This document shows, piece after piece, positions 27,738-37,990 of a stretch of 64,000 nucleotides of DNA (the stretch's first letter is position 1; each line of letters begins with the position of its first letter). Origin of the DNA: an uncultured Prevotella sp. Lineage in GTDB: Bacteria > Bacteroidota > Bacteroidia > Bacteroidales > Bacteroidaceae. The translations under genes and the position numbers were made by a program. The DNA lies in assembly GCA_934272845.1 (NCBI GenBank), contig CAKQSF010000010.1, forward strand, positions 4,026 through 68,025, written 5' to 3'. Under the pieces are notes generated by a model, which saw only the letters and a list, made by a program, of their open reading frames with translations, ran no database searches and was not told the DNA's origin.

Positions 27738-27814
27738 TGCCGTAATGAAAATAAGAAGATTATAAAATAAAAATTTTTAAAAAATAATATGCTCGGTACC
27801 TCGTAACGAAACGG

Positions 27815-29329
27815 GTGGGGCGAAGAGAGTTTATGGAATTTGAGATGATAGCCAAGACCTTTATGGGTCTTGAGAACATACTGGCGCAGGAATTGATGGA
27901 GTTAGGTGCCAATAATGTTGAGAAAGGCAGACGCATGGTGTCATTTACGGGCGATAAGGCGTTAATGTATCGTGCAAACTTCTGTTTGAGAACAGCAATA
28001 CGTATCCTGAAACCAATAGCACATTTCCGCGCGAAGTCTGCTGACCAGATGTATGATGAAATCAAAAAAATAGACTGGGGGCAGTATATTGGTGAGGGAA
28101 AGACCTTTACTGTAGACTCTGTTGTGTACAGTGAAGAGTTTAGTAACTCTCGTTTTGTGACCTATAAGGTAAAGGATGCTATCGTTGATCAGTTCCGTGA
28201 GCGTACTGGTAAACGTCCTAATATCTCGGTTGCTGACCCTGATATTAGAATTAATATACACATTGCAGAGGATAAGGCAACGGTGTCTCTTGACTCAAGT
28301 GGTGAGTCTCTGCATCGTCGTGGCTATCGTCAGGAGACCGTGGAAGCACCTTTGAACGAGGTACTTGCTGCTGGTATGATTATGATGACGGGCTGGAAGG
28401 GCGAGACAGACTTTATAGACCCAATGTGCGGAAGTGGTACGCTCCCTATCGAGGCCGCTTTAATAGCACGCAACATTGCTCCAGGTGTGTTCCGTAAGGA
28501 GTATGCTTTTGAGAAATGGCCTGACTTTGACGCAGACTTGTTTGATGATATATATAATGACGACAGTAATGAACGCGAGTTTGAACATCATGTTTATGGC
28601 TACGATATAGATTTTATGGCTGTAAATATGGCGAAGACAAACGTTAAGGCGGCAGGTCTTTCGTCTGTAGTCACTATAGAACAACAGGACTTCCGTGACT
28701 TTAAAGGTCATGCAGAGAAAGCGATAATTGTGACGAACCCACCGTATGGTGAGCGTATATCAACACCAAATCTTCTTGAAACTTATAAGATGATAGGTGA
28801 AAGACTGAAAAAGGCATTCAAGGATGGAGACGCTTGGATACTCTCTTATCGTGAGGAATGTTTCCAGCAGATAGGACTTAAGCCAAGTGTTAAGATACCT
28901 CTTTATAATGGTTCGCTTGAGTGTGAGTTCAGAAAGTATGGCATCTTCGATGGAAAATTCAAGGACTTCCGTGCTGAGGGTGGTGTGCTGAAGACTGAAG
29001 AAGAAAAACGCCAAATGGCGGAGAAACGTCGTTCATGGCATAAGGCAGACTATGAGAAGAAACAGGAAGAGCGCGTGGATAATGAGGAGGCGGATATCCT
29101 GTCTTTTAAGTTTAAGTCTTTAGAGAAACAGAGAGCCGACCGCAAGGGACGTGAACGTAAGGCCTTTGATGGTGAGCGTAAGTCGTTTAGTCGTGATCGT
29201 AAGTCTTTTGGGGATAGAGAGGAACGTCCTTTCAAGAAAGGCGGCAAGCCATTCCGACAGAAGGAGACAAGGGCTGACAGACAAAGCATGCGCAAGAGTT
29301 TCTTTAATAAAGGTGATAAAGAGGATTAA
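27815..29329 (+). CDS. THUMP-domain class I rRNA methyltransferase (RlmL N-terminal-like)
   Basis: The protein has 504 residues. An internal ATG at 27833 (MEFEMIAKTF) is an equally likely start. Residues about 10-160 are the ferredoxin-like and THUMP RNA-binding part (KTFMGLENILAQELMELG). Residues about 165-385 are the methylase: DPMCGSGTLPIEAALIARNIAPG for SAM binding, and the amino-methylase motif TNPPYGERI. E. coli RlmL makes m2G2445 in 23S rRNA with this module (family knowledge). The tail from about 430 is a strongly basic, low-complexity stretch (repeats like RKSF, RKAF, KKGGKPF), probably an RNA-binding extension. The next gene overlaps its end. Confidence 0.9.
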   Translation: MGRREFMEFEMIAKTFMGLENILAQELMELGANNVEKGRRMVSFTGDKALMYRANFCLRTAIRILKPIAHFRAKSADQMYDEIKKIDWGQYIGEGKTFTVDSVVYSEEFSNSRFVTYKVKDAIVDQFRERTGKRPNISVADPDIRINIHIAEDKATVSLDSSGESLHRRGYRQETVEAPLNEVLAAGMIMMTGWKGETDFIDPMCGSGTLPIEAALIARNIAPGVFRKEYAFEKWPDFDADLFDDIYNDDSNEREFEHHVYGYDIDFMAVNMAKTNVKAAGLSSVVTIEQQDFRDFKGHAEKAIIVTNPPYGERISTPNLLETYKMIGERLKKAFKDGDAWILSYREECFQQIGLKPSVKIPLYNGSLECEFRKYGIFDGKFKDFRAEGGVLKTEEEKRQMAEKRRSWHKADYEKKQEERVDNEEADILSFKFKSLEKQRADRKGRERKAFDGERKSFSRDRKSFGDREERPFKKGGKPFRQKETRADRQSMRKSFFNKGDKED

Positions 29330-31478
29330 AATATTGTCATTAGCCCTATTTGCGGCATTGAATGTAATGGCACAACAGAAGTTATTTACGCTTGAAGACC
29401 TTAATTTTGGCGGTACACACTATCACGAGATGACGCCTGAGAGACGTTATTATGCTTGGTGGGGTGAGGAATTGGTACGCAAAGATGTTGATGGCGTATA
29501 TAATATAGATAAGACATCAGGAGAGGAACGCTTGCTTTTCTCTCTTGATGATATCCTTGATATGAAAGATTACGCCGAGGAGGTAATAGGAACAAATCTC
29601 CTTAACGTAACGCTTCCTTACGCAGGGAAAACGTTGGCGTGTGTTATTGCGCCTAAGAAGCGACTGCTCTACGACTTCCAAAAGAAACAAGTAGTGTGGA
29701 GTCAGGCGCGGACAGGCTCACTTGAATGGAACTCGGAGAGCCGTGTTGACGCTTATTCTAAGGACGATAACTTGTGGATCAGACTAGCAGACGGCACAGA
29801 GAGACAGTTGACGGAGGACGGTTCACGTGAGATAGTCTATGGAAGAAGCGTACACAGAAATGAATTTGGCATTTCAAAAGGAACGTATTTCTCGCCTGAT
29901 GGTAATAGGTTAGCGTTCTACAGAATGGACCAATCCATGGTGACCGATTATCCACAGGTGAACACTTTCGGGAGGATTGCCATACAAGAGCCTGACAAAT
30001 ACCCTATGGCGGGCATGAAAAGCCATGAGGTGACAGTAGGGGTACATGACATAAAAAAGAATGTTACGGTTTACCTTAAAGCAGGAAACCCTGCTGATAG
30101 GTACTTCACAAATATCTCGTGGAGTCCAAATGGTAATAGCATATACCTCTATGAACTAAATCGTGACCAGAATATTGCAACGCTCAACGAGTATGACGCT
30201 GTGACAGGTGAGAAAATAAGAACACTTGATACAGAGACGGATGAGCGATACGTGGAACCACAACACCCAGTCAAGTTTATTCCATGGGATAACACACGCT
30301 TTGTGGCATGGAGTCAAAAAGACGGGTATTGGCACCTGTATCTTTATGACGTGAAGAGCGGAAAGGTGCAGAGGCAGTTGACAAAGGGACAATGGGTGGT
30401 GCTAAACCTGTTAGGCTTCTGTAAGGAGACGAACAGCGTTATAATTCTGGCAAATAAAGAAAGCCATTTACAACGTAATGTATATGCTGTAAATCTTACA
30501 TCGGGTGAGATGAAACAACTGGATAATGGTAGTGGCGTTCATGACGTTATGCTATCAGAAAACAGTAGGTATATGGTGGATGAATGGGCTGCCCCTGAGG
30601 TACCTAAAGTCTTTACCCTTACTAACGTTAAGGCAATGCAGAGCGGAAAGAATGTGGTGGCTACAAGAAAACTATTCGAAAGCCGTAATCCTTGGGCGGA
30701 ATATGCCGTGCCACAGTACAGAACGGGCACGTTGACGGCTGCAGATGATACCACAACACTGTATTGGCGCATGGTGCTACCACATGATTTTACACCAGAA
30801 AAGAAATATCCAACGGTGGTATATGTGTATGGAGGACCACACGCTCACCTTGTTGAAGCCTCATGGCATTGGGGGGCACGTAGTTGGGAGACGTATATGG
30901 CACAGAATGGTTATATCGTCTTCGTACTCGATGGCAGAGGGTCTGAGAATAGAGGAAAGAAGTTTGAGCAAGTAACATATCGCAAATTGGGACAGGAAGA
31001 GATGAAAGACCAAATGCGCGGTGTTGATTATCTGCGCACATTGCCTTATGTTGACATGAATAGACTCGGCGTACATGGATGGAGTTACGGAGGGTTCATG
31101 ACCATAAGTCTTATGACTAATTATCCCGACGTATTCAAAGTGGGCGTTGCAGGGGGACCGGTGATAGACTGGAAGTGGTATGAGGTGATGTACGGAGAAC
31201 GTTATATGGACACACCAGAGACTAATCCAGAAGGGTATGAGATGACGTCTCTGCTGTCAAAGGCAAAGAATCTTAAGGGTAGGTTGCAGATAATAATAGG
31301 TATGAACGACCCTGTTGTCGTACCACAGCATGCGCTGCAGTTCCTTAACGCCTGTAACGAAGCAGGTACACAGCCCGACTTTTATGTTTATCCAGGAGAG
31401 GAACACAATATGATGGGACACTTGTCAGTGCATCTGCATGAACGAATAACGAGATACTTCAATGATTTCTTAAAATAA
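29313..31478 (+). CDS. Secreted S9 family peptidase (dipeptidyl peptidase IV-like)
   Basis: The proposed start is GTG at 29313, overlapping the end of the rlmL-like gene by 17 nt. It yields 721 residues with a clear signal peptide ([18 protein letters not shown]). No in-frame ATG gives one, and the open frame further upstream is only the shadow of the rlmL-like gene. The N-terminal beta-propeller DPP-IV domain (about 70-480) includes [15 protein letters not shown]. The alpha/beta hydrolase domain has the nucleophile in GWSYGGFM (Ser591), Asp666 in [10 protein letters not shown] and His698 in GEEHNMMG. Such enzymes remove X-Pro or X-Ala dipeptides in the periplasm and feed peptide use. The overlap suggests coupled translation. 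Confidence 0.92.
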   Translation: MIKRIKILSLALFAALNVMAQQKLFTLEDLNFGGTHYHEMTPERRYYAWWGEELVRKDVDGVYNIDKTSGEERLLFSLDDILDMKDYAEEVIGTNLLNVTLPYAGKTLACVIAPKKRLLYDFQKKQVVWSQARTGSLEWNSESRVDAYSKDDNLWIRLADGTERQLTEDGSREIVYGRSVHRNEFGISKGTYFSPDGNRLAFYRMDQSMVTDYPQVNTFGRIAIQEPDKYPMAGMKSHEVTVGVHDIKKNVTVYLKAGNPADRYFTNISWSPNGNSIYLYELNRDQNIATLNEYDAVTGEKIRTLDTETDERYVEPQHPVKFIPWDNTRFVAWSQKDGYWHLYLYDVKSGKVQRQLTKGQWVVLNLLGFCKETNSVIILANKESHLQRNVYAVNLTSGEMKQLDNGSGVHDVMLSENSRYMVDEWAAPEVPKVFTLTNVKAMQSGKNVVATRKLFESRNPWAEYAVPQYRTGTLTAADDTTTLYWRMVLPHDFTPEKKYPTVVYVYGGPHAHLVEASWHWGARSWETYMAQNGYIVFVLDGRGSENRGKKFEQVTYRKLGQEEMKDQMRGVDYLRTLPYVDMNRLGVHGWSYGGFMTISLMTNYPDVFKVGVAGGPVIDWKWYEVMYGERYMDTPETNPEGYEMTSLLSKAKNLKGRLQIIIGMNDPVVVPQHALQFLNACNEAGTQPDFYVYPGEEHNMMGHLSVHLHERITRYFNDFLK

Positions 31479-31539
31479 AGCATGGCTATTGCCGTTATAT
31501 AATATAAGGAATAACAACAAACCACAATATAAACTAACA

Positions 31540-32817
31540 ATGAACATATTGCTTTTGGGTTCGGGCGGCCGTGAACACGCCCTCGCATGGAAAATAGCAC
31601 AGAGTGAGAAATGTGACAAACTCTTTATCGCACCAGGAAACGCAGGAACGCAAGGTGTAGGTGGTAAGGGGGAGAACGTAGCCATGAAGGCCGATGACTT
31701 TGAGGCAATCAAGCAGTTCGTTGTTGCCAATAGTGTTGACATGGTAGTCGTTGGACCTGAGGATCCGCTCGTAAAAGGCATCTATGATAATCTTAAAGAG
31801 GATGCTCGTACTGCCAATGTGCCAGTTATTGGACCATCAAAAGCAGGGGCAGTGCTTGAAGGTTCTAAGGATTTCGCAAAGGCTTTCATGAAGAGACACA
31901 ACATTCCGACAGCAGCGTATGAGACGTTTGACGGTGAGCACCTGGAGGAAGGACTGAAGTTCTTGGAAACACTACAGGCACCATACGTACTGAAGGCTGA
32001 CGGTCTTTGCGCAGGAAAAGGAGTGCTGATACTTGATACACTTGAAGAAGCGAAGAAGGAACTGAAGGAAATGCTGGGCGGTATGTTCGGCAATGCTTCA
32101 TCACGAGTGGTGATAGAGGAATTTCTTAGCGGTATAGAGTGTTCTGTATTCGTATTGACAGACGGCAAAAACTATAAGATCTTGCCAGAGGCGAAGGACT
32201 ATAAGCGTATTGGCGAAGGTGATACAGGACTCAATACTGGCGGTATGGGCAGCGTAACACCAGTGCCATTCGCTACAAAGGAATGGATGAAGAAGGTTGA
32301 CGAGCGCATCATTCGTCCTACGGTTGAGGGATTGGCAGAGGAGAATATCTGCTACAAAGGATTTATATTCTTTGGACTTATCAACGTGAAAGGCGAACCA
32401 ATGGTAATAGAATATAACTGCCGCATGGGTGACCCTGAGACTGAGAGCGTGATGTTGCGACTTAAATCAGACCTTGTTGACTTGTTTGAAGGAGTTGCTG
32501 CAGGTGACCTTGACAAACGAAATATTGAGTTTGACGAGCGTAGTGCCGTTTGCGTAATGATGGTAAGCGGTGGCTACCCACAGGCTTACAAGAAGGGATT
32601 CCCTATTACAGGCATAGAGAATGTGGAGGGATCTATCGTGTTCCATAGTGGAACGAAGATGCAGAACGGACAGATCGTTACGGACGGTGGACGTGTTATC
32701 TGCGTAAGTTCTTATGGAAAGGACAAGGAAGAAGCACTGCAGAAGTCATTCAAGGAAGCGGAGAAAATTCACTTCGAGGGTAAGTATAACCGTAGAGACA
32801 TAGGTAAGGACCTTTAA
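31540..32817 (+). CDS. purD: Phosphoribosylamine--glycine ligase
   Basis: The protein has 425 residues from the ATG at 31540 ([17 protein letters not shown]). The open frame to 31489 adds residues absent in the family. It is an ATP-grasp enzyme making GAR in purine synthesis. Blocks visible are [41 protein letters not shown] and [13 protein letters not shown] small membrane protein gene starts 5 bp after the stop. purM is elsewhere in the window. Confidence 0.97.
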   Translation: MNILLLGSGGREHALAWKIAQSEKCDKLFIAPGNAGTQGVGGKGENVAMKADDFEAIKQFVVANSVDMVVVGPEDPLVKGIYDNLKEDARTANVPVIGPSKAGAVLEGSKDFAKAFMKRHNIPTAAYETFDGEHLEEGLKFLETLQAPYVLKADGLCAGKGVLILDTLEEAKKELKEMLGGMFGNASSRVVIEEFLSGIECSVFVLTDGKNYKILPEAKDYKRIGEGDTGLNTGGMGSVTPVPFATKEWMKKVDERIIRPTVEGLAEENICYKGFIFFGLINVKGEPMVIEYNCRMGDPETESVMLRLKSDLVDLFEGVAAGDLDKRNIEFDERSAVCVMMVSGGYPQAYKKGFPITGIENVEGSIVFHSGTKMQNGQIVTDGGRVICVSSYGKDKEEALQKSFKEAEKIHFEGKYNRRDIGKDL

Positions 32818-32821
32818 TACG

Positions 32822-33511
32822 TTGCATAACATACTGTTATATAATAAAATTTCGCTATTGTTCCTGCTCGGGGCAATAGCGTATGGCGTAATGACAGTGG
32901 GCAATATGTCGGCTGTCGTTACGCTGATACTGTCGCTTGCTACGGTATTCTTGGTAAAGAGTTCGCAGGAAAAGGACAGTGTCAGGTACACCTATATGGC
33001 GGGATTTACTCTTACGTTGGCTGCGATGGTGTGGCCTTACGTTGTTGTTCTGCTGTTACTCTTCCTGTGTTTCCTCGTAAAACCACTGGAAGTTATAACC
33101 TTGCGTAATGTTATGTCGATGCTCTTGGGAGTGCTCTCACCGTTGTGGCTCTATCTACCTGTGTGGTTGTATGGGCATGTTGTCGCAATGGATTGGAAGC
33201 AAGTGCAGGAGCATTACATGGGGTATCTGACGTCAATAAACTTTTTTGACTATGGCGAGGTTACAGTTTTGCAGGCGGCTATCTATGGGATACTGCTGTT
33301 ACTGTTCCTTGGGCTCATCGTTCGTAGGTCTACTTATCGCTTCAAAGGCAAACTGTTCGTAAGAAGACAGCGAGCGGTTTATATCACATTGGTGTGGGCT
33401 GTGGCACTCATAATGGTAGTGTTACCGTCACTGTCAGATTGGCTTCTGCCACTGATGGCAACATTTATTGGACCTGTTGCCGCTCAAGTAGTGATGGGAG
33501 ACGATAGATAG
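32822..33511 (+). CDS. Multi-pass membrane protein of unknown function
   Basis: The protein has 229 residues if the TTG at 32822 is the start, 5 bp after purD ends. The first in-frame ATG (about 23 residues later) would cut the first membrane helix, so TTG is preferred. About six hydrophobic helices are visible (e.g. ISLLFLLGAIAYGVMTV, AAMVWPYVVVLLLLFLCFLV, AAIYGILLLLFLGLIV, LVWAVALIMVVLP). No known motif is recognised. The TAG stop codon is part of the first unit of a 22 bp tandem array. Tight coupling to purD suggests shared expression, not necessarily a shared function. Confidence 0.75.
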   Translation: MHNILLYNKISLLFLLGAIAYGVMTVGNMSAVVTLILSLATVFLVKSSQEKDSVRYTYMAGFTLTLAAMVWPYVVVLLLLFLCFLVKPLEVITLRNVMSMLLGVLSPLWLYLPVWLYGHVVAMDWKQVQEHYMGYLTSINFFDYGEVTVLQAAIYGILLLLFLGLIVRRSTYRFKGKLFVRRQRAVYITLVWAVALIMVVLPSLSDWLLPLMATFIGPVAAQVVMGDDR

Positions 33512-33685
33512 TAGCCTTTGAACTGCTGAACAGTAGCCTTTAAACTACTGAATAGTAGTCTTTAAACTGCTGAAAAGTAGTCTTTAAACTGCTGAAAAGT
33601 AGTCTTTAAACTGCTGAATAGTAGTCTTTAAACTGCTGAATAGTAGTCTTTAAACTGCTGAATAGTAGTCTTTAAAATACCGATA
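33510..33685. repeat. 22 bp tandem array, family B (seven full units and a degenerate eighth)
   Basis: Units begin at 33510, 33532, 33554, 33576, 33598, 33620, 33642 and 33664. The core is AGTAGTCTTTAAACTGCT, an 18 bp imperfect palindrome, followed by GAAT or GAAA. Units at 33598, 33620 and 33642 are identical. The array starts inside the stop codon of the preceding gene and ends 35 bp before the next ATG. Confidence 0.95.
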
Positions 33686-33719
33686 TTATAAAGTTAAAAC
33701 ACCTACACAAGACAGGAAA

Positions 33720-34190
33720 ATGATAGAAGCACTAGTACAATTCGGAGCATTCGGGATGTTTCTTGCTGCATTTCTTGCTGGCAGTTTCTTCCCATTCTCC
33801 AGCGAAGCGGTAATGCTTGCGTTGATGGCGGTGGGTGTTAATCCATGGGAACTGATAATATATGGTACTGCAGGCAACGTGTTAGGGTCGCTGTTCAACT
33901 ACTGTGTTGGTAGAATGGGAAAAGAAGAATGGTTCGAAAAGTACCTGCATGTGAAGCCAGAGCAGATGGATAAGGCACGAAGGTTTATGCGCGGTAGAGG
34001 GGCCTGTATGGGGTTCTTCGCATTTATACCCTTGCTCGGTTCGGCTATAACAATATTACTCGGACTTATGAGAGCCAATTTCGTATTGACTTTCGCTAGT
34101 ATAACGTTAGGAAAAGTAGTGAGATACATTGCGTTGATATATGGAGCGTATCTCGTAAACTGGCTGTTCCAACAACTATCTGCACTTTGA
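33720..34190 (+). CDS. YqaA-like DedA/VTT-family membrane protein
   Basis: The protein has 156 residues. It matches the short YqaA branch of the VTT/SNARE-associated (DedA) superfamily. An N-terminal re-entrant/helix segment with FFPFSSEAVMLALMAVG is followed by the glycine-rich TAGNVLGSLFNYCVGRMG. A charged loop with FMRGRGACMGFFAFIPLLGSAITILLG precedes a last helix. Related proteins move polyprenyl phosphate or phospholipids across the membrane (superfamily knowledge), but the role of this branch is not settled. It is flanked on both sides by 22 bp tandem arrays. Confidence 0.85.
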   Translation: MIEALVQFGAFGMFLAAFLAGSFFPFSSEAVMLALMAVGVNPWELIIYGTAGNVLGSLFNYCVGRMGKEEWFEKYLHVKPEQMDKARRFMRGRGACMGFFAFIPLLGSAITILLGLMRANFVLTFASITLGKVVRYIALIYGAYLVNWLFQQLSAL

Positions 34191-34257
34191 TGTAACAATA
34201 CCTTTAGTAAATTGCTAGCGAAACACAAAGAGATTAGAGCGTAGTTTGTTAGAGAAC

Positions 34258-34499
34258 ACGATACAATCTGCTTTAATACACGACGCGATTTGCTTTTAAA
34301 TACGGTAAAACCTGCTTCAAAACACGGTAAAACCTGCTTCAAAACACGGTAAAACCTGCTTTAAAACACAGTAAAACCTGCTTTAAAACACGGTAAAACC
34401 TGCTTTAAAACACGGTAAAACCTGCTTTAAAACACGGTAAAACTTGCTTCAAAACACAGTAAAACCTGCTTTAAAACACGATGCAACTTAGTTGGAAAA
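34258..34499. repeat. 22 bp tandem array, family C (eleven units)
   Basis: Eleven contiguous 22 bp units fill 242 bp. The eight central units (34302-34477) are nearly identical, with core GGTAAAACCTGCTTTAAAAC. The first two and the last one are degenerate, as if decaying from the edges. Variation is mostly T/C at one position and G/A at another. The array ends 35 bp before the GT117 gene, exactly the same distance as array B before its downstream gene. Confidence 0.95.
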
Positions 34500-34534
34500 A
34501 GTAAATATAAAATATAAATACAAACAAAAACGCA

Positions 34535-37500
34535 ATGAAACAATTCAGAATTGTGGACAATGTGGTAGGATGGGTGATATTCTTTGTTGCCGCATTCGTA
34601 TATTGTTCCACTATTGAACCTACGGCGTCCTTCTGGGATTGCCCTGAGTTTATCACGACGGCGTATCTGCTTGAGGTGGGACACCCACCTGGCGCACCGT
34701 TCTTTATGCTTACAGCCAACCTCTTCACGCAGTTTGCCAGCGATGCTACGCAGGTTGCAAAGATGGTAAATACCATGTCGGCGTTGCTGTCAGCAGGTTG
34801 TATCCTCTTCCTGTTTTGGACTATAACTCACCTCGTTCGCAGGCTTCTTATAGACAAAGTGGAGGACTTTACTCTATCAAAGATGATAGCAATAGAGGCT
34901 TCTGGTGTCGTTGGAGCGCTGATATATACCTTTAGTGACACTTTCTGGTTCTCTGCTGTGGAGGGCGAAGTATATGCTTATTCATCATTCTTCACTGCGG
35001 TTGTGTTCTGGCTTATACTGAAATGGGAAGACCATGCGGATGAACCTCATTCTGATCGCTGGTTAGTTCTGATCGCATACATGACAGGTCTCTCTATAGG
35101 TGTGCACCTTTTGAACCTCTTGTGTATCCCTGCAATTGTGCTTGTGTACTACTACAAGAGATTTCCTAACGCCGACTTGTTGGGGTCTATTATCGCTCTT
35201 GTATTGAGTATGGTGCTTGTTGCCGCTGTGCTTTATGGTGTAGTGCCTGGCATTATTACTGTTGGTGGATGGTTTGAACTGTTCTTTGTCAATATGTTAG
35301 GTATGCCTTTCAATACGGGTACGATTATTTATATTGTGCTTCTTATCGCTTCCGTGCTGTGGGCAATATATGAGACCTATGCTGACAAGAGCGAGATGCG
35401 TGGCAACGTTTCTTTCCTTGTGGCTGTAGGTATGCTTGGTATACCGTTCTATGGGTTCGGGTGGTCGGCTGTTATCATCGGTGTCATAGTGTTGGCAGTG
35501 CTGTATGGTGTGCTGATATTCAAGCGTAAGGGCGTTGTTCTCATAACAAACAGAATAAAGAATACCGCGCTCTGCTGTATGCTCATGTTGATGATAGGTT
35601 ATTCTACCTACTCACTCATCGTGATACGTTCATCTGCTAATCCACCTATGGACCAGAACTCACCAGAGGATATCTTTACTCTGGGTAACTATCTGAGCCG
35701 TGATCAGTATGGTGACAGACCGTTGTTCTATGGTCCTCAGTACACTTCACAGGTGGCACTCGACATAGAAGGCAATATGTGTATACCTCGTTCTACGAAA
35801 GGTAAGCCTGTTTACCAGCGCGTGGAGAAGAAGAGTGCTGATGAAAAGGACCGCTATTTCGTTGTAAGGACAAAGGATTCATACGAGTATGCACAGAATG
35901 TCATATTCCCAAGAATGCACAGTGCTGACCATGCTTCTGCCTATGAGCAATGGATGGGAGGCGTTGAAGGCAACGTGAAGCAGTATGATCGTTGCGGACA
36001 GATGGTGGATGTGAAGGTTCCTACTATGCTGGAGAACCTGCGTTTCTTCCTCTCTTACCAGTGTAACTTCATGTATTGGCGTTACTTCATGTGGAACTTC
36101 GCCGGACGTCAGAATGATATTCAGGGCAATGGAGAACTGGAACATGGCAACTGGATTACGGGTATACCATTCATCGACAATATGATGTATGGTGATCAGA
36201 GCAAGTTACCAGATGAGTTGAAGAACAATAAGGGTCACAATGTGTTCTATTGTCTGCCTCTTATCCTTGGTCTTATAGGTATGTTCTGGCAGGCTTACCG
36301 TGGTAAGAAGGGAATACAGCAGTTCTGGGTCGTATTATTCCTGTTCTTTATGACAGGTTTGGCTATTGTACTTTACCTTAATCAGACTCCTCAACAGCCT
36401 CGTGAGCGTGACTATGCTTATGCAGGTTCGTTCTATGCCTTTGCTATTTGGTGTGGTATGGGTGTTGCTGCGATTATAGAGATGATAGCGCAAAAGATGA
36501 AACGTGAGAACGTTGGCGTGGCTGCTGTGGTATCTCTTGCCGCTCTTTGTGTTCCTATTCAGATGGCATCACAGACGTGGGACGACCATGATAGGTCTGG
36601 ACGCTACACATGTCGTGACTTTGGTCAGAACTATTTGATGTCACTTCAGGATGAGGGCAACCCTATAATCTTTACTAATGGTGATAATGATACATTCCCA
36701 TTGTGGTATAATCAGGATGTAGAACAGGTTCGTACCGATGCTAGAGTATGTAACCTCTCTTATTTACAGACCGATTGGTACATCGATCAGATGATACGTC
36801 CAGCATGGAAATCACCATCTTTGCCAATCTCATGGCCACGTATTGACTTTTGCGCAGGCACTAATGAGTATATAGAGGTGCGTCCTGAACTGAAGAGTCA
36901 GATATTGGAGTACTATGCAAAGGATAGTATTAATGCCAAGAAAGAGTTTGGTGATGACCCATTCGAGATAAAGAATGTGCTCAACAAGTGGGTTCGTGCT
37001 AATAAGGATGATGCAGAAATGCACGTCATACCTACCGATACTCTTTATCTGAACATAGACAAGGAGGCTGTAAAGCGTAGTGGTATGATGTTACCAAAGG
37101 ATTCAACAGGCAACGTTGTGATTCCAAATAGAATGGCAATCAGCCTTGTTGGTAAGCGAATGCTTTACAAGGGTGACCTTATGTTGCTCGAAATGTTGGC
37201 TAATCACAACTGGACACGTCCTATGTATGTTGCGCTTACCGTGGGTGCCGACAATTACATGAACCTCTCAGAGAACTTCATACAGGAGGGACTTGTAAAC
37301 CGTATTACTCCGTTCCATACGAACGAGAGCAATAACTTTGATACAGAGAAGGTTTACAAGAACATGATGACTCGTTTCAAGTATGGCGGTTTGGAGCAGA
37401 AGGGACTCTACATAGATGAGACTGTAATGCGTATGTGTTATACACACCGTCGTCTCTTCGGCATGCTCATTAGTCATTTGATAAGCGAAGGCAAAATGGA

Positions 37501-37861
37501 CAAGGCACGTAAGGCTATTGCCTATGCTGAGAAAGTATTGCCAGAGTACAACATTCCAATGACATATATGAGCGGTGGATTAGACTTCATTGAATCATAT
37601 TATCGTCTTGGAGATACTGCAAATGCCGAGAGAATCGCCAACGATATGTGGAAAAACTGCTCACAGTACCTTAATTGGTACCTATCACTCAATCAGTCAC
37701 GTCTGATGTCATCACAGCGAGAGTGTATGATGAACTTATATGTAATGAAATCTGTTGTAGATATGTCTGCGCAATACAAGAGTGTCAACACTGTTAAGCG
37801 TAATAAGGAGTTCCAAGTATTTTACGACAGATACACGTCACGCGGTGGCTCCCTGCAGTAA
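34535..37861 (+). CDS. DUF2723 / GT117 family membrane protein (protein O-mannosyltransferase-like)
   Basis: The protein has 1108 residues. The N-terminal part is the DUF2723 glycosyltransferase-C fold. It begins with a helix (VVGWVIFFVAAFVYC), then TIEPTASFWDCPEFITTAYLLEVGHPPGAPFF, with the Asp-Cys-Pro-Glu block at the expected first loop. About 11 to 13 membrane helices follow to residue about 680. The C-terminal 400 residues are soluble and include NGDNDTFPLWYNQDV and a TPR-like end (KMDKARKAIAYAEKVLPEYN). Bacteroidetes proteins of this type are thought to transfer sugars from lipid carriers to envelope proteins (inference from family). No SD is visible, and the gene is preceded by a 242 bp repeat array. 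Confidence 0.9.
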   Translation: MKQFRIVDNVVGWVIFFVAAFVYCSTIEPTASFWDCPEFITTAYLLEVGHPPGAPFFMLTANLFTQFASDATQVAKMVNTMSALLSAGCILFLFWTITHLVRRLLIDKVEDFTLSKMIAIEASGVVGALIYTFSDTFWFSAVEGEVYAYSSFFTAVVFWLILKWEDHADEPHSDRWLVLIAYMTGLSIGVHLLNLLCIPAIVLVYYYKRFPNADLLGSIIALVLSMVLVAAVLYGVVPGIITVGGWFELFFVNMLGMPFNTGTIIYIVLLIASVLWAIYETYADKSEMRGNVSFLVAVGMLGIPFYGFGWSAVIIGVIVLAVLYGVLIFKRKGVVLITNRIKNTALCCMLMLMIGYSTYSLIVIRSSANPPMDQNSPEDIFTLGNYLSRDQYGDRPLFYGPQYTSQVALDIEGNMCIPRSTKGKPVYQRVEKKSADEKDRYFVVRTKDSYEYAQNVIFPRMHSADHASAYEQWMGGVEGNVKQYDRCGQMVDVKVPTMLENLRFFLSYQCNFMYWRYFMWNFAGRQNDIQGNGELEHGNWITGIPFIDNMMYGDQSKLPDELKNNKGHNVFYCLPLILGLIGMFWQAYRGKKGIQQFWVVLFLFFMTGLAIVLYLNQTPQQPRERDYAYAGSFYAFAIWCGMGVAAIIEMIAQKMKRENVGVAAVVSLAALCVPIQMASQTWDDHDRSGRYTCRDFGQNYLMSLQDEGNPIIFTNGDNDTFPLWYNQDVEQVRTDARVCNLSYLQTDWYIDQMIRPAWKSPSLPISWPRIDFCAGTNEYIEVRPELKSQILEYYAKDSINAKKEFGDDPFEIKNVLNKWVRANKDDAEMHVIPTDTLYLNIDKEAVKRSGMMLPKDSTGNVVIPNRMAISLVGKRMLYKGDLMLLEMLANHNWTRPMYVALTVGADNYMNLSENFIQEGLVNRITPFHTNESNNFDTEKVYKNMMTRFKYGGLEQKGLYIDETVMRMCYTHRRLFGMLISHLISEGKMDKARKAIAYAEKVLPEYNIPMTYMSGGLDFIESYYRLGDTANAERIANDMWKNCSQYLNWYLSLNQSRLMSSQRECMMNLYVMKSVVDMSAQYKSVNTVKRNKEFQVFYDRYTSRGGSLQ

Positions 37862-37898
37862 ATGAAAGTGATTAGTATAGAAACAAAGTAAAATAGAG

Positions 37899-37990
37899 AA
37901 AGAGTTATGATTGCTCTACATGATGCGCACAGACTATTTCATGTCAGAAGAAGCCGCGCGTGAAGTAGAGGAAATCATAACTCTTTTTTT
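37899..37990 (+). terminator. Large branched terminator hairpin after the GT117 gene
   Basis: The outer 14 bp stem is perfect: AAAGAGTTATGATT (37899-37912) with AATCATAACTCTTT (37973-37986), followed by more T. Nested inside are CTCTAC/GTAGAG (37914-37919 with 37965-37970) and GCGC/GCGC (37925-37928 with 37956-37959). It works as an intrinsic terminator, although the roughly 60 nt structured interior is larger than needed. Confidence 0.8.

Noticed and set aside
33510..34499. CRISPR array
   Set aside because: Units are contiguous 22 bp copies without unique spacers, and no cas gene is in the window.
34427..34776. Minus-strand reading frames across array C and the GT117 gene start
   Set aside because: They read through the tandem repeats and the antisense of a well-supported gene. 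A 22 bp unit is not a multiple of three and cycles through frames.
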